Both the position numbers and the translations under genes were made by a program. From an uncultured Bacteroidales bacterium (GTDB lineage Bacteria; Bacteroidota; Bacteroidia; Bacteroidales; Bacteroidaceae): a stretch of 33,053 bases of DNA. Positions within the stretch are counted from its first letter, which is position 1. Each line of letters opens with the position of its first letter. Shown one piece after another: positions 23,845-32,868 of this stretch. Below the pieces are notes generated by a model. It was not told the origin of the DNA. It ran no database searches and saw nothing but the letters and a program-made list of their open reading frames with translations. The stretch is from assembly GCA_937898885.1 (NCBI GenBank), contig CALDKD010000017.1, positions 1 through 33,053 of the forward strand, in the 5' to 3' direction.

Positions 23845-25320
23845 ATGTCATTTTTAACAGACCGAGTTGTAATGGAGGGACTTACCTTCGATGATGTGCT
23901 GCTGATGCCGGCTTATTCCCAGGTTCTTCCCAAAGAGGTTTCACTTGCCACAAAGTTTTCAAGGAACATAGCTCTGAATACTCCGTTCGTGACTGCCGCT
24001 ATGGATACAGTCACTGAGTCGCAGATGGCCATCGCCATAGCACGTGAGGGCGGTATCGGAGTCATCCACAAGAATATGTCAATTGAGGAGCAGGCCCGTC
24101 AGGTCGCAATTGTGAAGCGTGCCGAGAACGGTATGATATATGATCCAATCACAATCCATCGCGATAACTACATCCGCGATGCCCTTGCCCTTATGAGGGA
24201 ATATCATATAGGTGGCATACCTGTGGTTGATGATGAGGGACATCTTTGCGGCATAGTCACTAACCGTGACCTCAGATTCCAGAAGAACTATGACGCTCTG
24301 ATAGGCGATGTCATGACAAAGGACAATCTGGTGACAACTTATCAGCAGGTTGATATGGAGGCTGCCGCTCAGATTCTTCAGGAGAATAAGATTGAGAAGC
24401 TTCCGGTTGTTGACAATGACGGCAAGCTTATAGGACTTATTACCTATAAGGATATTACAAAGGCCAAGGACAAACCGATGGCCTGCAAGGACAGCAAGGG
24501 ACGTCTTCGCGTAGCTGGTGGCGTAGGTGTCACCGTTGATACCATGCAGCGCATTGAGGCTCTGGTTGAGGCCGGGGTTGATGCTGTGGTGATTGATACT
24601 GCCCACGGTCACTCACGCTCAGTTGTTGAGAAACTGAAGGAGGCCAAGGCATCGTTCAAGTCAATTGATATCGTAGTAGGCAACATTGCTACTGGTGATG
24701 CCGCCAGAATGCTGGTGGATGCCGGAGCCGATGCCGTGAAGGTCGGTATAGGACCGGGCTCAATCTGCACCACAAGAATTGTGGCTGGCATAGGCGTTCC
24801 TCAGATTTCGGCCATATACGATGTGGCGGAGGCCATCAAGGGCTCTGGCGTACCTGTGATTGCCGATGGCGGTCTGCGGTATTCCGGCGATGTAGTCAAG
24901 GCTCTGGCTGCCGGTGGTGACTGTGTCATGTTCGGCTCTCTTGTAGCCGGTACAGAGGAGTCCCCGGGTGAGACTATCATATTCAATGGACGTAAGTTCA
25001 AGTCATATCGTGGAATGGGATCTCTGGAGGCTATGGAGAACGGCTCAAAGGACCGTTATTTCCAGGGCGACCAGAAGGATGTCAAGAAACTGGTTCCGGA
25101 GGGAATCGCAGCCCGTGTCCCTTATAAGGGAACATTGTACGAGGTGGTATATCAGCTGGCCGGTGGCCTGCGCTCAGGTATGGGCTATTGTGGAACTCCT
25201 GATATCCAGTCATTGCACAATGCCCGTTTCGTGCGCATAACGAATGCCGGAATGAACGAGAGTCATCCGCACGATGTAGCGATAACAAGTGAGGCTCCAA
25301 ACTACAGTCGTCACGAATAA
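23845..25320 (+). CDS. guaB: IMP dehydrogenase GuaB
   Basis: Converts IMP to XMP with NAD+, the committed step of guanine nucleotide synthesis. The 491-residue protein is full length: a TIM barrel interrupted by a CBS pair (about 97-210), with the catalytic cysteine C308 in the loop G303-P-G-S-I-C-T-T310 and the D-G-G-L and mobile-flap Y-x-G-M-G regions later on. It starts 37 bases after recQ and is 17 bases before the first PPIase gene. No separate promoter is evident. Confidence 0.97.
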   Translation: MSFLTDRVVMEGLTFDDVLLMPAYSQVLPKEVSLATKFSRNIALNTPFVTAAMDTVTESQMAIAIAREGGIGVIHKNMSIEEQARQVAIVKRAENGMIYDPITIHRDNYIRDALALMREYHIGGIPVVDDEGHLCGIVTNRDLRFQKNYDALIGDVMTKDNLVTTYQQVDMEAAAQILQENKIEKLPVVDNDGKLIGLITYKDITKAKDKPMACKDSKGRLRVAGGVGVTVDTMQRIEALVEAGVDAVVIDTAHGHSRSVVEKLKEAKASFKSIDIVVGNIATGDAARMLVDAGADAVKVGIGPGSICTTRIVAGIGVPQISAIYDVAEAIKGSGVPVIADGGLRYSGDVVKALAAGGDCVMFGSLVAGTEESPGETIIFNGRKFKSYRGMGSLEAMENGSKDRYFQGDQKDVKKLVPEGIAARVPYKGTLYEVVYQLAGGLRSGMGYCGTPDIQSLHNARFVRITNAGMNESHPHDVAITSEAPNYSRHE

Positions 25321-25337
25321 TTAACCACTGAGGAGTT

Positions 25338-26750
25338 ATGAGAAAATACTTTCTGCTTGGATTGGCTTTGGCCCTGCCTGTTGCTTTTATGGCTCAGGAG
25401 GATGATCCTGTAATTATGAACGTGGCAGGTAATGATATCCAGCGTTCAGAGTTTGAGTACTTTTTCAACAAGAATAATACTGAGGGCAGGACAGACAGCA
25501 AGGCTGTCGCCGAGTATGCGGATTTGTTTGTGAATTTCAAACTGAAAGTAGCCGCTGCCATAGATGCCGGTCTGGATACCACTCAGTCTTTCCTGAAAGA
25601 GTATGCCGAATATCGTGGAATCGAGGCAGAAAAGTATCTGGCGCCCCAGTCGCGTATTGAAAACCTTGCCAGGAGCATATTCAATGACTCACGTAGGGAG
25701 GTCGGAGAGAAAGGCCTCTATTATCTGGGTATGATAACTGTAAAGCCCGAGGTTGTAACACGTGAGACAGTTGCCGAGGCAAAGGCCCTTGTTGACTCTT
25801 TGCGCACACTTATTGTGAATGGCGCGGATTTCCGTGAGATTGCATCGCGCTACTCACAGGACGAGGTCGCGCAGAACGGTGGTATGGTAGGATGGGTAGG
25901 CGAGAATCAGTTGCCTCCGGTTCTGGCCCGTGCCGTTTTCTCGCTTGAGGTCAATGAGCTTTCGCAGACTCATCTCTCAGAATATGGTTGCCAGTTGTTC
26001 AAGGTCTTCGGACAGCAGAAGTTTGATGACTTCGAGGAGCATCGTGCCTCCATTATGGAATGGATAGAGGAGAAGGGGCTTATTGAGGAGGTCAAACTGG
26101 AGCAGGCCAGGGTGCTTGCAGAGCAAGAGGGCTGGGACCTTACTCCTGAGCAGGCTCTCGCACGCGAGGACTCATTGCTTGAGGATATGCATCCCGAGTT
26201 CAAGTTGCTCTCCAGAGAGTATCACGATGGATTGCTGCTTTTCGACATCAGCAATGCGGAGATCTGGGAGAAGGCTGCAAACGACACTGCGATGCTTGAG
26301 AAATGGTTCAATGATCACAGAAAGTCATACAAGTTCGAGAATCCTGTTTTCAAAGGCATTGTGGTGTTTGGCAGGAGCGAGGATGCGATACAGTCTCTGA
26401 GAGAACGCCTGAGCGGAGTTCCTGCGGAGGACTGGATTCAGGAGGTGATAGATTTCAATACTGACTCACTGAAGGTACGCGTAATGAGAGGTCCTTTCAA
26501 GAAGGGTGCCAATAAGTTTTGCGACAAGATTGTCTTCAATGAGGGAGAGTGCGATCCTATGCCGGGCTTCCCTGTGACAGGTTATGTGGGTAATATTTAT
26601 ACTGAGCCTGAGACTTGGCTGGATGTGTCCGGCCAGGTTGTGGGAGATTGTCAGGCAGAACTTGAGAAGCAATGGGTCAGGGAACTGCGTGGCCGGTATA
26701 AGTACAAGATTAACAAGAAGGTGCTGAAGACGGTCGGCAATCACGAATAA
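25338..26750 (+). CDS. Periplasmic PpiC/SurA-like protein with a diverged parvulin domain
   Basis: A 470-residue exported protein with a signal peptide (about 1-19, A-F-M-A-Q) and a SurA-like helical N-terminal part. A parvulin-type domain spans about 126-226: the G-x-D-F-x-x-I-A-x-x-Y-S-Q-D and G-G-x-x-G-W-V segments are clear. However, the two histidines normally seen in parvulin active sites (H-I-L near the start, Y-H-I-I near the end) are replaced by G131-M-I and Y216-G-C-Q-L. A C-terminal region of about 240 residues is unlike E. coli SurA. It probably acts as an outer-membrane protein chaperone more than an isomerase (inference). The stop overlaps the next start (TAATG). Confidence 0.87.
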   Translation: MRKYFLLGLALALPVAFMAQEDDPVIMNVAGNDIQRSEFEYFFNKNNTEGRTDSKAVAEYADLFVNFKLKVAAAIDAGLDTTQSFLKEYAEYRGIEAEKYLAPQSRIENLARSIFNDSRREVGEKGLYYLGMITVKPEVVTRETVAEAKALVDSLRTLIVNGADFREIASRYSQDEVAQNGGMVGWVGENQLPPVLARAVFSLEVNELSQTHLSEYGCQLFKVFGQQKFDDFEEHRASIMEWIEEKGLIEEVKLEQARVLAEQEGWDLTPEQALAREDSLLEDMHPEFKLLSREYHDGLLLFDISNAEIWEKAANDTAMLEKWFNDHRKSYKFENPVFKGIVVFGRSEDAIQSLRERLSGVPAEDWIQEVIDFNTDSLKVRVMRGPFKKGANKFCDKIVFNEGECDPMPGFPVTGYVGNIYTEPETWLDVSGQVVGDCQAELEKQWVRELRGRYKYKINKKVLKTVGNHE

Positions 26751-27634
26751 TGAGGCTGAAGGCTGATTCAAGATATATGGTTTATGTGTCAGGACTATGC
26801 TTTGCAATGGTCCTGGCACTTGTTGTTATCTCTTGTCGTAATCAGGTTCAGCCTGCCGATAAGGGAAGAAAGGTCGTAGTGGCGCTTGAGGGTAACTATC
26901 TTTATTACGATGAGTTGCTCAATGCTATGTCGGCAGGCCTCTCGCCTGAGGATAGCGCTACATTTGCCGATGAGTACATCAAGAACTGGATATCTGAACT
27001 GCTGCTTTACAAGAATGCCGAGCGCAACATACCGGATACCCGCGACATAGACCGGCTGGTTGATAATTACAGGCGCGCGCTGATTGTGCATCAGTACGAG
27101 CAGAAACTTATTGAGCAGAAATTCAACAGCGATATCCCGGAAAAGGAGATACGTGCCTTTTACGAGGAGAATCAGGGCCTGTTTGTGCTTGAGGAGCCTT
27201 TGGTGAAGGGATTGTGCGTAAAGTTGCCCAAGTCATCACCAAATCTGAGCAGATTCCGCAGTCTGTACCAGAAAACCGACGACAAGTCGATGGATGAGCT
27301 GGAGAAGTACTGTATTCTGAATGCCGTAAGGTATGAGCCGTTCTACGATAACTGGATGCCTCTCTCGCAACTGGAGCCGATATTCCCGCAAATGGGCAGA
27401 ACGCTGGCATCACTTCTGGAGCAGAGGCGCGATATTGAGGTGACGGATGATGAGTTCGTATATTTCCTCAATGTGACGGATATGGTCAGGAAGGGTGGTA
27501 CAGAGCCGCTTGAGAGAGCAAAGCCTGAGATTCGCAGACTTTTGAGAAATAACGATGAGGTCAGATTCATAGAGCGTGTCAAGGAGGATTTGTACGAGAA
27601 CGCTCTGGCTAAGAATAGAATAGAGTTTTACTGA
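26750..27634 (+). CDS. SurA-N-like lipoprotein lacking a parvulin domain
   Basis: A 294-residue predicted lipoprotein: hydrophobic segment about 12-28 and lipobox V-I-S-C29. An ATG nine codons later (26777) is an alternative start. The rest is mostly helical, with SurA/PpiC N-domain-like features: an early V-A-L-E-G-N-Y-L-Y-Y-D-E-L-L opening strand-helix, a helix rich in E, K and Y, and the I-P-E-K-E-I-R-A-F-Y-E-E-N segment (about 126-138). The region where a parvulin domain would be lacks its hallmarks (no G-G-x-x-G-W). It is sandwiched between two foldase genes, with overlap on one side and 6 bases on the other, so a joint complex is likely. Often annotated as a peptidyl-prolyl isomerase, but catalysis is doubtful. 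Confidence 0.82.
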   Translation: MRLKADSRYMVYVSGLCFAMVLALVVISCRNQVQPADKGRKVVVALEGNYLYYDELLNAMSAGLSPEDSATFADEYIKNWISELLLYKNAERNIPDTRDIDRLVDNYRRALIVHQYEQKLIEQKFNSDIPEKEIRAFYEENQGLFVLEEPLVKGLCVKLPKSSPNLSRFRSLYQKTDDKSMDELEKYCILNAVRYEPFYDNWMPLSQLEPIFPQMGRTLASLLEQRRDIEVTDDEFVYFLNVTDMVRKGGTEPLERAKPEIRRLLRNNDEVRFIERVKEDLYENALAKNRIEFY

Positions 27635-27640
27635 TTACTT

Positions 27641-29002
27641 ATGAGAAGGTATTTTACGACATTGATTCTTCTGCTGACGGCAGTATTTGCCGTAGCGCAG
27701 AATGATAATGTTATAGACGAGATAGTCTGGATAGTAGGTGATGAGGCTATATTCAAGTCTGAGGTGGAGGAGCAGCGCAATCAGTCTCAGATGCAGGGCG
27801 TGCGCTGGGAAGGAGATCCCTATTGCCTCATACCCGAGGAGCTTGCCATTCAGAAACTGTTTATCAATCAGGCGGTGATTGACAGTATTGACGCGACGCC
27901 TTCGGAGGTTGCCGAGGAGATTGACTACACGATACAGGTTCTGACCAACCAGTATGGAAGTGTGGACAAGCTGGAGGAATATGCGAATATGTCCTTGAAG
28001 GAGATCAGGAGCAATATGGAGGATGCCACCAGAAACAACATCATCACCAGGAAGATGCGGGCCAAGATTACAGAGAATGTCTCAGTAACTCCGGCGGAGG
28101 TGCGTCGTTTCGTAAAGGATATGGCTGTAGATGACATTCCGTTTGTGCCTACCCAGGTTGAGGTTCAGATAATAACCCGTGAGCCGGTCATTCCTCAGGA
28201 GGAGATAGATGCCGTCAAGGCGGAGCTGAGGGATTATACAGAGAGAATACAGTCTGGAGCCACCACGTTCTCATCTCTCGCCATCCTCTATTCTGAGGAC
28301 CCTGGCTCGGCAAGGCGAGGCGGTGAGCTGGGATTCGTGGGGCGTGCCGAGGTGGTGCCTGAGTTTGCGGCTGTGGCATTTAACCTTACAGACCCGACAA
28401 AAGTATCCAAGATAGTTGAGTCGGAATATGGATACCATATCATACAGCTTATTGAGAAACGTGGCGACAGGGTAAACGTACGCCATATCCTGCGTAAGCC
28501 AAGAGTCCCGGCTAAAGCTGTGGAGGAGGGAATTCACCGTCTGGACTCCATTGCCGATGATATCCGTAACGGCAAGTTTACTTTCGAGGAGGCCGCGCAG
28601 TACCTTTCAGCTGACAAGGATACCAGAAACAACAAGGGTATTATGATGTTCCATCCGGAGAACAGCAATACCTCTGTATCGAAGTTCCAGATGCAGGACC
28701 TTCCGCACGAGATTGCCAGGGAGATAGAGAACATGCACGTTGGCGAGATAAGCGACCCGTTCACAATGGTCACCTCAGGAGGAAAGACCGTGTGCGCCAT
28801 AGTTAAGCTGAAAAGCCGCATTGCGGGTCATAAGGCCTCTGCATCGGAGGACTTCCAGATTCTACAGGAGATTGTGCTTAACAGGAAATGCGAGGATGCC
28901 ATCCAGAAATGGATCTCCGATAAGCAGAAAACCACATACGTTAAGATTTTTGACGGATGGAACGATTGTGAGTTCCGTTATCCGGGATGGGTATTGCAAT
29001 GA
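27641..29002 (+). CDS. SurA-like periplasmic peptidyl-prolyl isomerase with two parvulin domains
   Basis: A 453-residue exported foldase/chaperone for outer-membrane proteins, with a signal peptide (about 1-19, F-A-V-A-Q). The N-domain opens with I-D-E-I-V-W-I-V-G-D-E-A-I-F, the SurA hallmark. Parvulin 1 spans about 172-273 (G-G-E-L-G-F-V then E-Y-G-Y-H-I-I-Q); parvulin 2 about 278-393 (V-R-H-I-L-R-K-P then a degenerate second half). This is the member of the trio closest to E. coli SurA. The ATG of the OstA-like gene overlaps its stop (ATGA). Confidence 0.9.
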   Translation: MRRYFTTLILLLTAVFAVAQNDNVIDEIVWIVGDEAIFKSEVEEQRNQSQMQGVRWEGDPYCLIPEELAIQKLFINQAVIDSIDATPSEVAEEIDYTIQVLTNQYGSVDKLEEYANMSLKEIRSNMEDATRNNIITRKMRAKITENVSVTPAEVRRFVKDMAVDDIPFVPTQVEVQIITREPVIPQEEIDAVKAELRDYTERIQSGATTFSSLAILYSEDPGSARRGGELGFVGRAEVVPEFAAVAFNLTDPTKVSKIVESEYGYHIIQLIEKRGDRVNVRHILRKPRVPAKAVEEGIHRLDSIADDIRNGKFTFEEAAQYLSADKDTRNNKGIMMFHPENSNTSVSKFQMQDLPHEIAREIENMHVGEISDPFTMVTSGGKTVCAIVKLKSRIAGHKASASEDFQILQEIVLNRKCEDAIQKWISDKQKTTYVKIFDGWNDCEFRYPGWVLQ

Positions 29003-30681
29003 GGCCAGGCTCCTGGAACATTCAGAATGTACTGTTCCGCTTGCTGATTCTGGCGGCTACCTTGTCGTATCCGTTGTTATCTGCTGCCGCTGAGCCTGCC
29101 GATTCAACCAAACATACAAAGACATCGTCGGGAAAAGAGGATTTCGTTTACCTTCTGAATGCCGATGAGATCCGTTTCAGCCAGAGACTGAATCCGGACG
29201 CGCAGCTTCTTGTGGGCAATGTGGTGTTCCGGCACGACAGTATGTATATGTATTGCGACAGCGCGTTGTTCTATCAGAAGGCAAACTCTTTCAATGCATA
29301 CCATAATGTGCGCGTGGAGCAGGGCGACACCCTGTTTATGTTCGGCGACTCGCTCTATTACGATGGAATGACCCGTATGGCCAGGGTGCGCGATAACGTG
29401 CGTCTTGAGAATCGCGATATGATTCTGCTCACTGACAGTTTCAACTATAACCGCAACACCAGTCTGGGCTATTTCTTCAATGGAGGAATGCTGCTGGACA
29501 TTGACAACACCCTTACGTCTGAGTACGGACAGTACAATACCGATCTTGGACTGGCGGAGTTCAGAGACAGTGTGGTGCTGGTCAATGAGCAATATACGCT
29601 GAACACGGATACGCTGGAGTACAATGTTGACCAACATACCGCTTTCTTCAGTTGCCCTACGGTAATAGTAAGTGATGACAATGTCATCAATACCGAGCGT
29701 GGCTGGTTCAATACAGAGTCAAGTAATTCCGTGCTTCTGGACCGCTCTGTGGTGACGCGTCAGGAGGGGGCGCAGCAAATGACCGGCGACAGCATCATCT
29801 ACAACGACAACGTGGGGCGAGTCTGGGGCTTTGGCGATGTGGTGATAAACAACTATAGTGACAAGATTGATGTCTTGGGCGATTATGTGTTTTACGACAA
29901 CAAGATTGATTCCGCCACAGTGACCGGCAAAGCACAGGTCCTGGAGTATTCATCCAAGGATACTCTGTTCCTTCACGCCGACACTATCAAGTTCCGTACC
30001 ATATATGGTGAGAATGACACCATACTGAACCGTCAGGTTAAGGGATATTATCACGTCAGGGCCTATAGGGTTGATATGCAGATGGTGTGCGACTCAATGG
30101 AGTTCGAGTCCCGTGACTCTTGCCTGACACTCTATAAGGACCCTGTCGTATGGTCCGGCAACCAGCAGATTCTGGGCGAGGTCATAAAGGCGTATATGAA
30201 CGACAGTACGGTTGAGTGGGCTCACGTAATAGGCCAGACACTTTCGGTGGAGCAGGTGGATACGGTTATGTACAATCAGATAGCCGGCCGTGAGATGAAG
30301 GCTTTCTTCCGCGACGGTGATATTTATAAGGCAACGGTCGATGGCAATGTTCAGGTTGTCTATTATCCGTACGATTCGGACAGCACGCTCATCGGTATGA
30401 ATACAACCGAGGCCTCAAGTATGGTGGCCTATTTCAAATCGCGTCAGGTGCAGAAGATTGTAGTTCACGAGCAGTCCAGCGGAGTGCTGTATCCAATCAG
30501 TCAGATTCCCCTGGAGAAATCACGCCTGAGCAATTTCGCCTGGCTGGAGGTGATGCGTCCGTTCAGCAAGTACGACATCTTCTATTGGCGTGGCAAGCAG
30601 GCTTCCGAGAAACTTAAGGAGAGCACGGTAAACAAGGCAGTGCCGCTGCCCACATTGCCTGTAGTTCCCGGTGGCAAATAG
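28999..30681 (+). CDS. OstA-like (LptA/LptD N-domain) LPS-transport protein
   Basis: A 560-residue exported protein from the ATG at 28999, which overlaps the surA-like stop as ATGA; an ATG four codons upstream is possible. A signal peptide covers about 1-31. The mature part is a long run of OstA-type beta-jellyroll strands with recurring D-S-x-x-Y/F-Y and N-V-R/V-V-N motifs, the fold of the periplasmic LPS bridge (LptA) and LptD N-domain. There is no C-terminal beta-barrel, so it is not LptD. It is much longer than E. coli LptA (about 185 residues), so one protein could span more of the periplasm. With lptB at 17243 it is the second LPS-transport-related gene here. Confidence 0.85.
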   Translation: MRPGSWNIQNVLFRLLILAATLSYPLLSAAAEPADSTKHTKTSSGKEDFVYLLNADEIRFSQRLNPDAQLLVGNVVFRHDSMYMYCDSALFYQKANSFNAYHNVRVEQGDTLFMFGDSLYYDGMTRMARVRDNVRLENRDMILLTDSFNYNRNTSLGYFFNGGMLLDIDNTLTSEYGQYNTDLGLAEFRDSVVLVNEQYTLNTDTLEYNVDQHTAFFSCPTVIVSDDNVINTERGWFNTESSNSVLLDRSVVTRQEGAQQMTGDSIIYNDNVGRVWGFGDVVINNYSDKIDVLGDYVFYDNKIDSATVTGKAQVLEYSSKDTLFLHADTIKFRTIYGENDTILNRQVKGYYHVRAYRVDMQMVCDSMEFESRDSCLTLYKDPVVWSGNQQILGEVIKAYMNDSTVEWAHVIGQTLSVEQVDTVMYNQIAGREMKAFFRDGDIYKATVDGNVQVVYYPYDSDSTLIGMNTTEASSMVAYFKSRQVQKIVVHEQSSGVLYPISQIPLEKSRLSNFAWLEVMRPFSKYDIFYWRGKQASEKLKESTVNKAVPLPTLPVVPGGK

Positions 30682-30717
30682 ATATTGAATACAGATACTT
30701 AAACCTCACTGCATATT

Positions 30718-31020
30718 ATGGGAATGTTCAACATCAGAGAGCCTCGGCGTATGGAGCATACTTATATCTATTACGACGAGAGAAAGGAGAGACTCAAGAA
30801 AATTGAGGAGAACGCCAAGCGTGATCTGGGTATGGTGGAAGAGAATGAGCAGGAGTTCGACCCAAACAGGATAAGGGGTAAGTTCATAGAGGGCACCAAG
30901 CATCTTAAACGTAGAAAAGAGGCCGGCTCAAAGCCCATACCGGCCACTGTGGCTGTTGCCTTGATTGTAGGACTGTTGATATTGCTGCATTATCTGTATA
31001 GCGGTGAGTGGTTCTTCTAA
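30718..31020 (+). CDS. Small conserved protein with a C-terminal membrane anchor
   Basis: A 100-residue protein with no family I recognise. The N-terminal 70 residues are charged and helical (E/K/R-rich, Y-I-Y-Y-D-E-R-K-E-R), and one hydrophobic helix lies at about 76-94 near the C-terminus, ending S-G-E-W-F-F. There is no signal peptide, so the charged part probably stays in the cytoplasm. It lies 36 bases after the OstA-like gene and 15 before mutL, in an operon-like run. Its position suggests an envelope role, but this is inference. Confidence 0.8.
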   Translation: MGMFNIREPRRMEHTYIYYDERKERLKKIEENAKRDLGMVEENEQEFDPNRIRGKFIEGTKHLKRRKEAGSKPIPATVAVALIVGLLILLHYLYSGEWFF

Positions 31021-31035
31021 TCAGCTGCCTGAGTG

Positions 31036-32868
31036 ATGGATGATATAATCAGACTCTTGCCTGAGTCCGTTTCAGGAAGGATTGCCGCCGGCGAGGTTGT
31101 ACAGCGTCCCGCATCGGTAGTGAAGGAATTGGTGGAGAACTCCATTGATGCCGGCGCCAAGTCTGTGAAGGTTATTCTTACTGATGCCGGACGTACCGCA
31201 ATCCAGATAATAGACGATGGCTGCGGTATGTCAAAGAGTGATGCCGTAACAGCCTTCCAGCGTCACGCCACATCCAAGATACGTGAGCCGGAGGATCTGT
31301 TCGCGCTCAATACATTCGGATTCAGAGGCGAGGCATTGGCTTCCATTGCGGCTGTCGCAGAGGTGTCGTTACGCACCCGCCGTGCTGAGGACGAGGTTGG
31401 AACCGAGATTGAGATCAGTGGGGGAACAATAATCAGACAAGAGCCGGTGGCCTGTCCCACAGGCTGCAACTTCACCGTAAAGAATATCTTCTACAACATA
31501 CCGGCCCGTAGAAAGTTCCTGAAAAGCAACCAGACAGAGCTCAGCAATATAATAAAGGAGATAGAGCGTGTGGCGCTGGCACACCCTGAGTTGAGCATAT
31601 CGGTTTCTCATCAGGGTGCGGAGCTGCTCTCCCTGCCTGAGTCAACGTTGAAGCAGAGAATTATCGGGCTGTTTGGCAAGAACATCAACAAAGCCCTGCT
31701 GCCGGTATCCACCGAGACCTCAGCTGTAACGGTATCTGGTTTTGTGGGAACGCTGGACAGTGTCCGCAGGAAGGGGATGGAGCAGTTCTTCTTCGTCAAT
31801 GGCCGGTTTATGCGTCACCCGTATTTCCATAAGGCGGTGATTGAGCCATACGAGGGGCTTGTGCCCGACGGTGAGCAGCCATACTATTTCATCTTCCTTG
31901 ATGTGCCCGCCGATTCAATTGATGTCAATATACATCCGGCCAAGACTGAGATAAAGTTCAGCGAGGAGCAGCTGGTATGGAAGATACTCAATGCGGCAGT
32001 GCGTGAGGCCGTGGGCCGTTACGAGGGTACGCCATCCATTAATTTCGATACTGAGGGCATGCCCGATATCCCCATCGCCGTAGAGAATGTGGAGCAGGTC
32101 AGACAGCCCAAGGTCAGCTATAATCCATCGTTCAATCCGTTCCATAATGTCAGTTCCAAGCCTGCCGGCAGCGGAAACGGCAATTGGTCCAAGCTCTATG
32201 GCGATGTGCTTAACGAGAAGGTGCGGGAACGCTCCTTTGAATACGGCCTGAGTGCGCAAGCTGATGAGCGGCCCGATGTGGTTACTTTGCCTGATTCGGC
32301 TGAGAAACCGGACCGTCCCTGCTTCCAGTATAACGGCAGCTATATTGTATCTGCATCCGATAATGGAATACTTGTCATTGACCAGCGCAGGGCTCATCTC
32401 TGCGTGTTGTACGACAGCTATATGCGGCAGATTCAGCAGGGTGGGCGAGTGTCTCAGGGACTTCTGTTCCCCGAGATGATTCAACTGTCGCCATCTGATG
32501 CCGTTCTGTTGAATGAGTACGGACCTGACCTTACCGCTTTGGGCTTTGACCTGTCTGATATGGGCCGGGGCGCTGTGGCCATACAGGGCGTTCCTTCAGG
32601 ATTGGATGGTGTGGACTACGCCAAGCTGCTGACAGATATGCTACATACCGCAGCCGAGGGCACATCGGCCCAAAATGGCAGACATCGTGAGAAAATGGCG
32701 CTCTCTATGGCGCGCTCAGCCTCAGTAGTGGCCGGTCAGATTCTCTCCGATGCAGAGATGCGCGACCTTCTGAGCCGCTATGAGTCTTGCGGAATGCCTC
32801 GCCGTACCCCCGATGGCAAAGCTGTCTGCCTTGTCATAGACCAGAAGGAGCTTGACTCAAGACTGTAG
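31036..32868 (+). CDS. mutL: DNA mismatch repair protein MutL
   Basis: An ATPase that couples mismatch recognition by MutS to strand removal. The 610-residue protein starts with ATG at 31036 (a GTG one codon earlier is also in frame). The GHKL ATPase is complete: E34-N35, D60-D-G-C-G-M65, H78-A-T-S-K and G95-F-R-G-E-A-L101. The C-terminal dimerisation domain lacks the endonuclease signature D-Q-H-A-x2-E: the corresponding sequence is D449-Q-R-R-A-H-L-C-V-L-Y-D, and the later A-C-H- and C-P-H-G-R-P-type motifs are also absent. It is the last gene of the long co-directional run. Confidence 0.96.
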   Translation: MDDIIRLLPESVSGRIAAGEVVQRPASVVKELVENSIDAGAKSVKVILTDAGRTAIQIIDDGCGMSKSDAVTAFQRHATSKIREPEDLFALNTFGFRGEALASIAAVAEVSLRTRRAEDEVGTEIEISGGTIIRQEPVACPTGCNFTVKNIFYNIPARRKFLKSNQTELSNIIKEIERVALAHPELSISVSHQGAELLSLPESTLKQRIIGLFGKNINKALLPVSTETSAVTVSGFVGTLDSVRRKGMEQFFFVNGRFMRHPYFHKAVIEPYEGLVPDGEQPYYFIFLDVPADSIDVNIHPAKTEIKFSEEQLVWKILNAAVREAVGRYEGTPSINFDTEGMPDIPIAVENVEQVRQPKVSYNPSFNPFHNVSSKPAGSGNGNWSKLYGDVLNEKVRERSFEYGLSAQADERPDVVTLPDSAEKPDRPCFQYNGSYIVSASDNGILVIDQRRAHLCVLYDSYMRQIQQGGRVSQGLLFPEMIQLSPSDAVLLNEYGPDLTALGFDLSDMGRGAVAIQGVPSGLDGVDYAKLLTDMLHTAAEGTSAQNGRHREKMALSMARSASVVAGQILSDAEMRDLLSRYESCGMPRRTPDGKAVCLVIDQKELDSRL

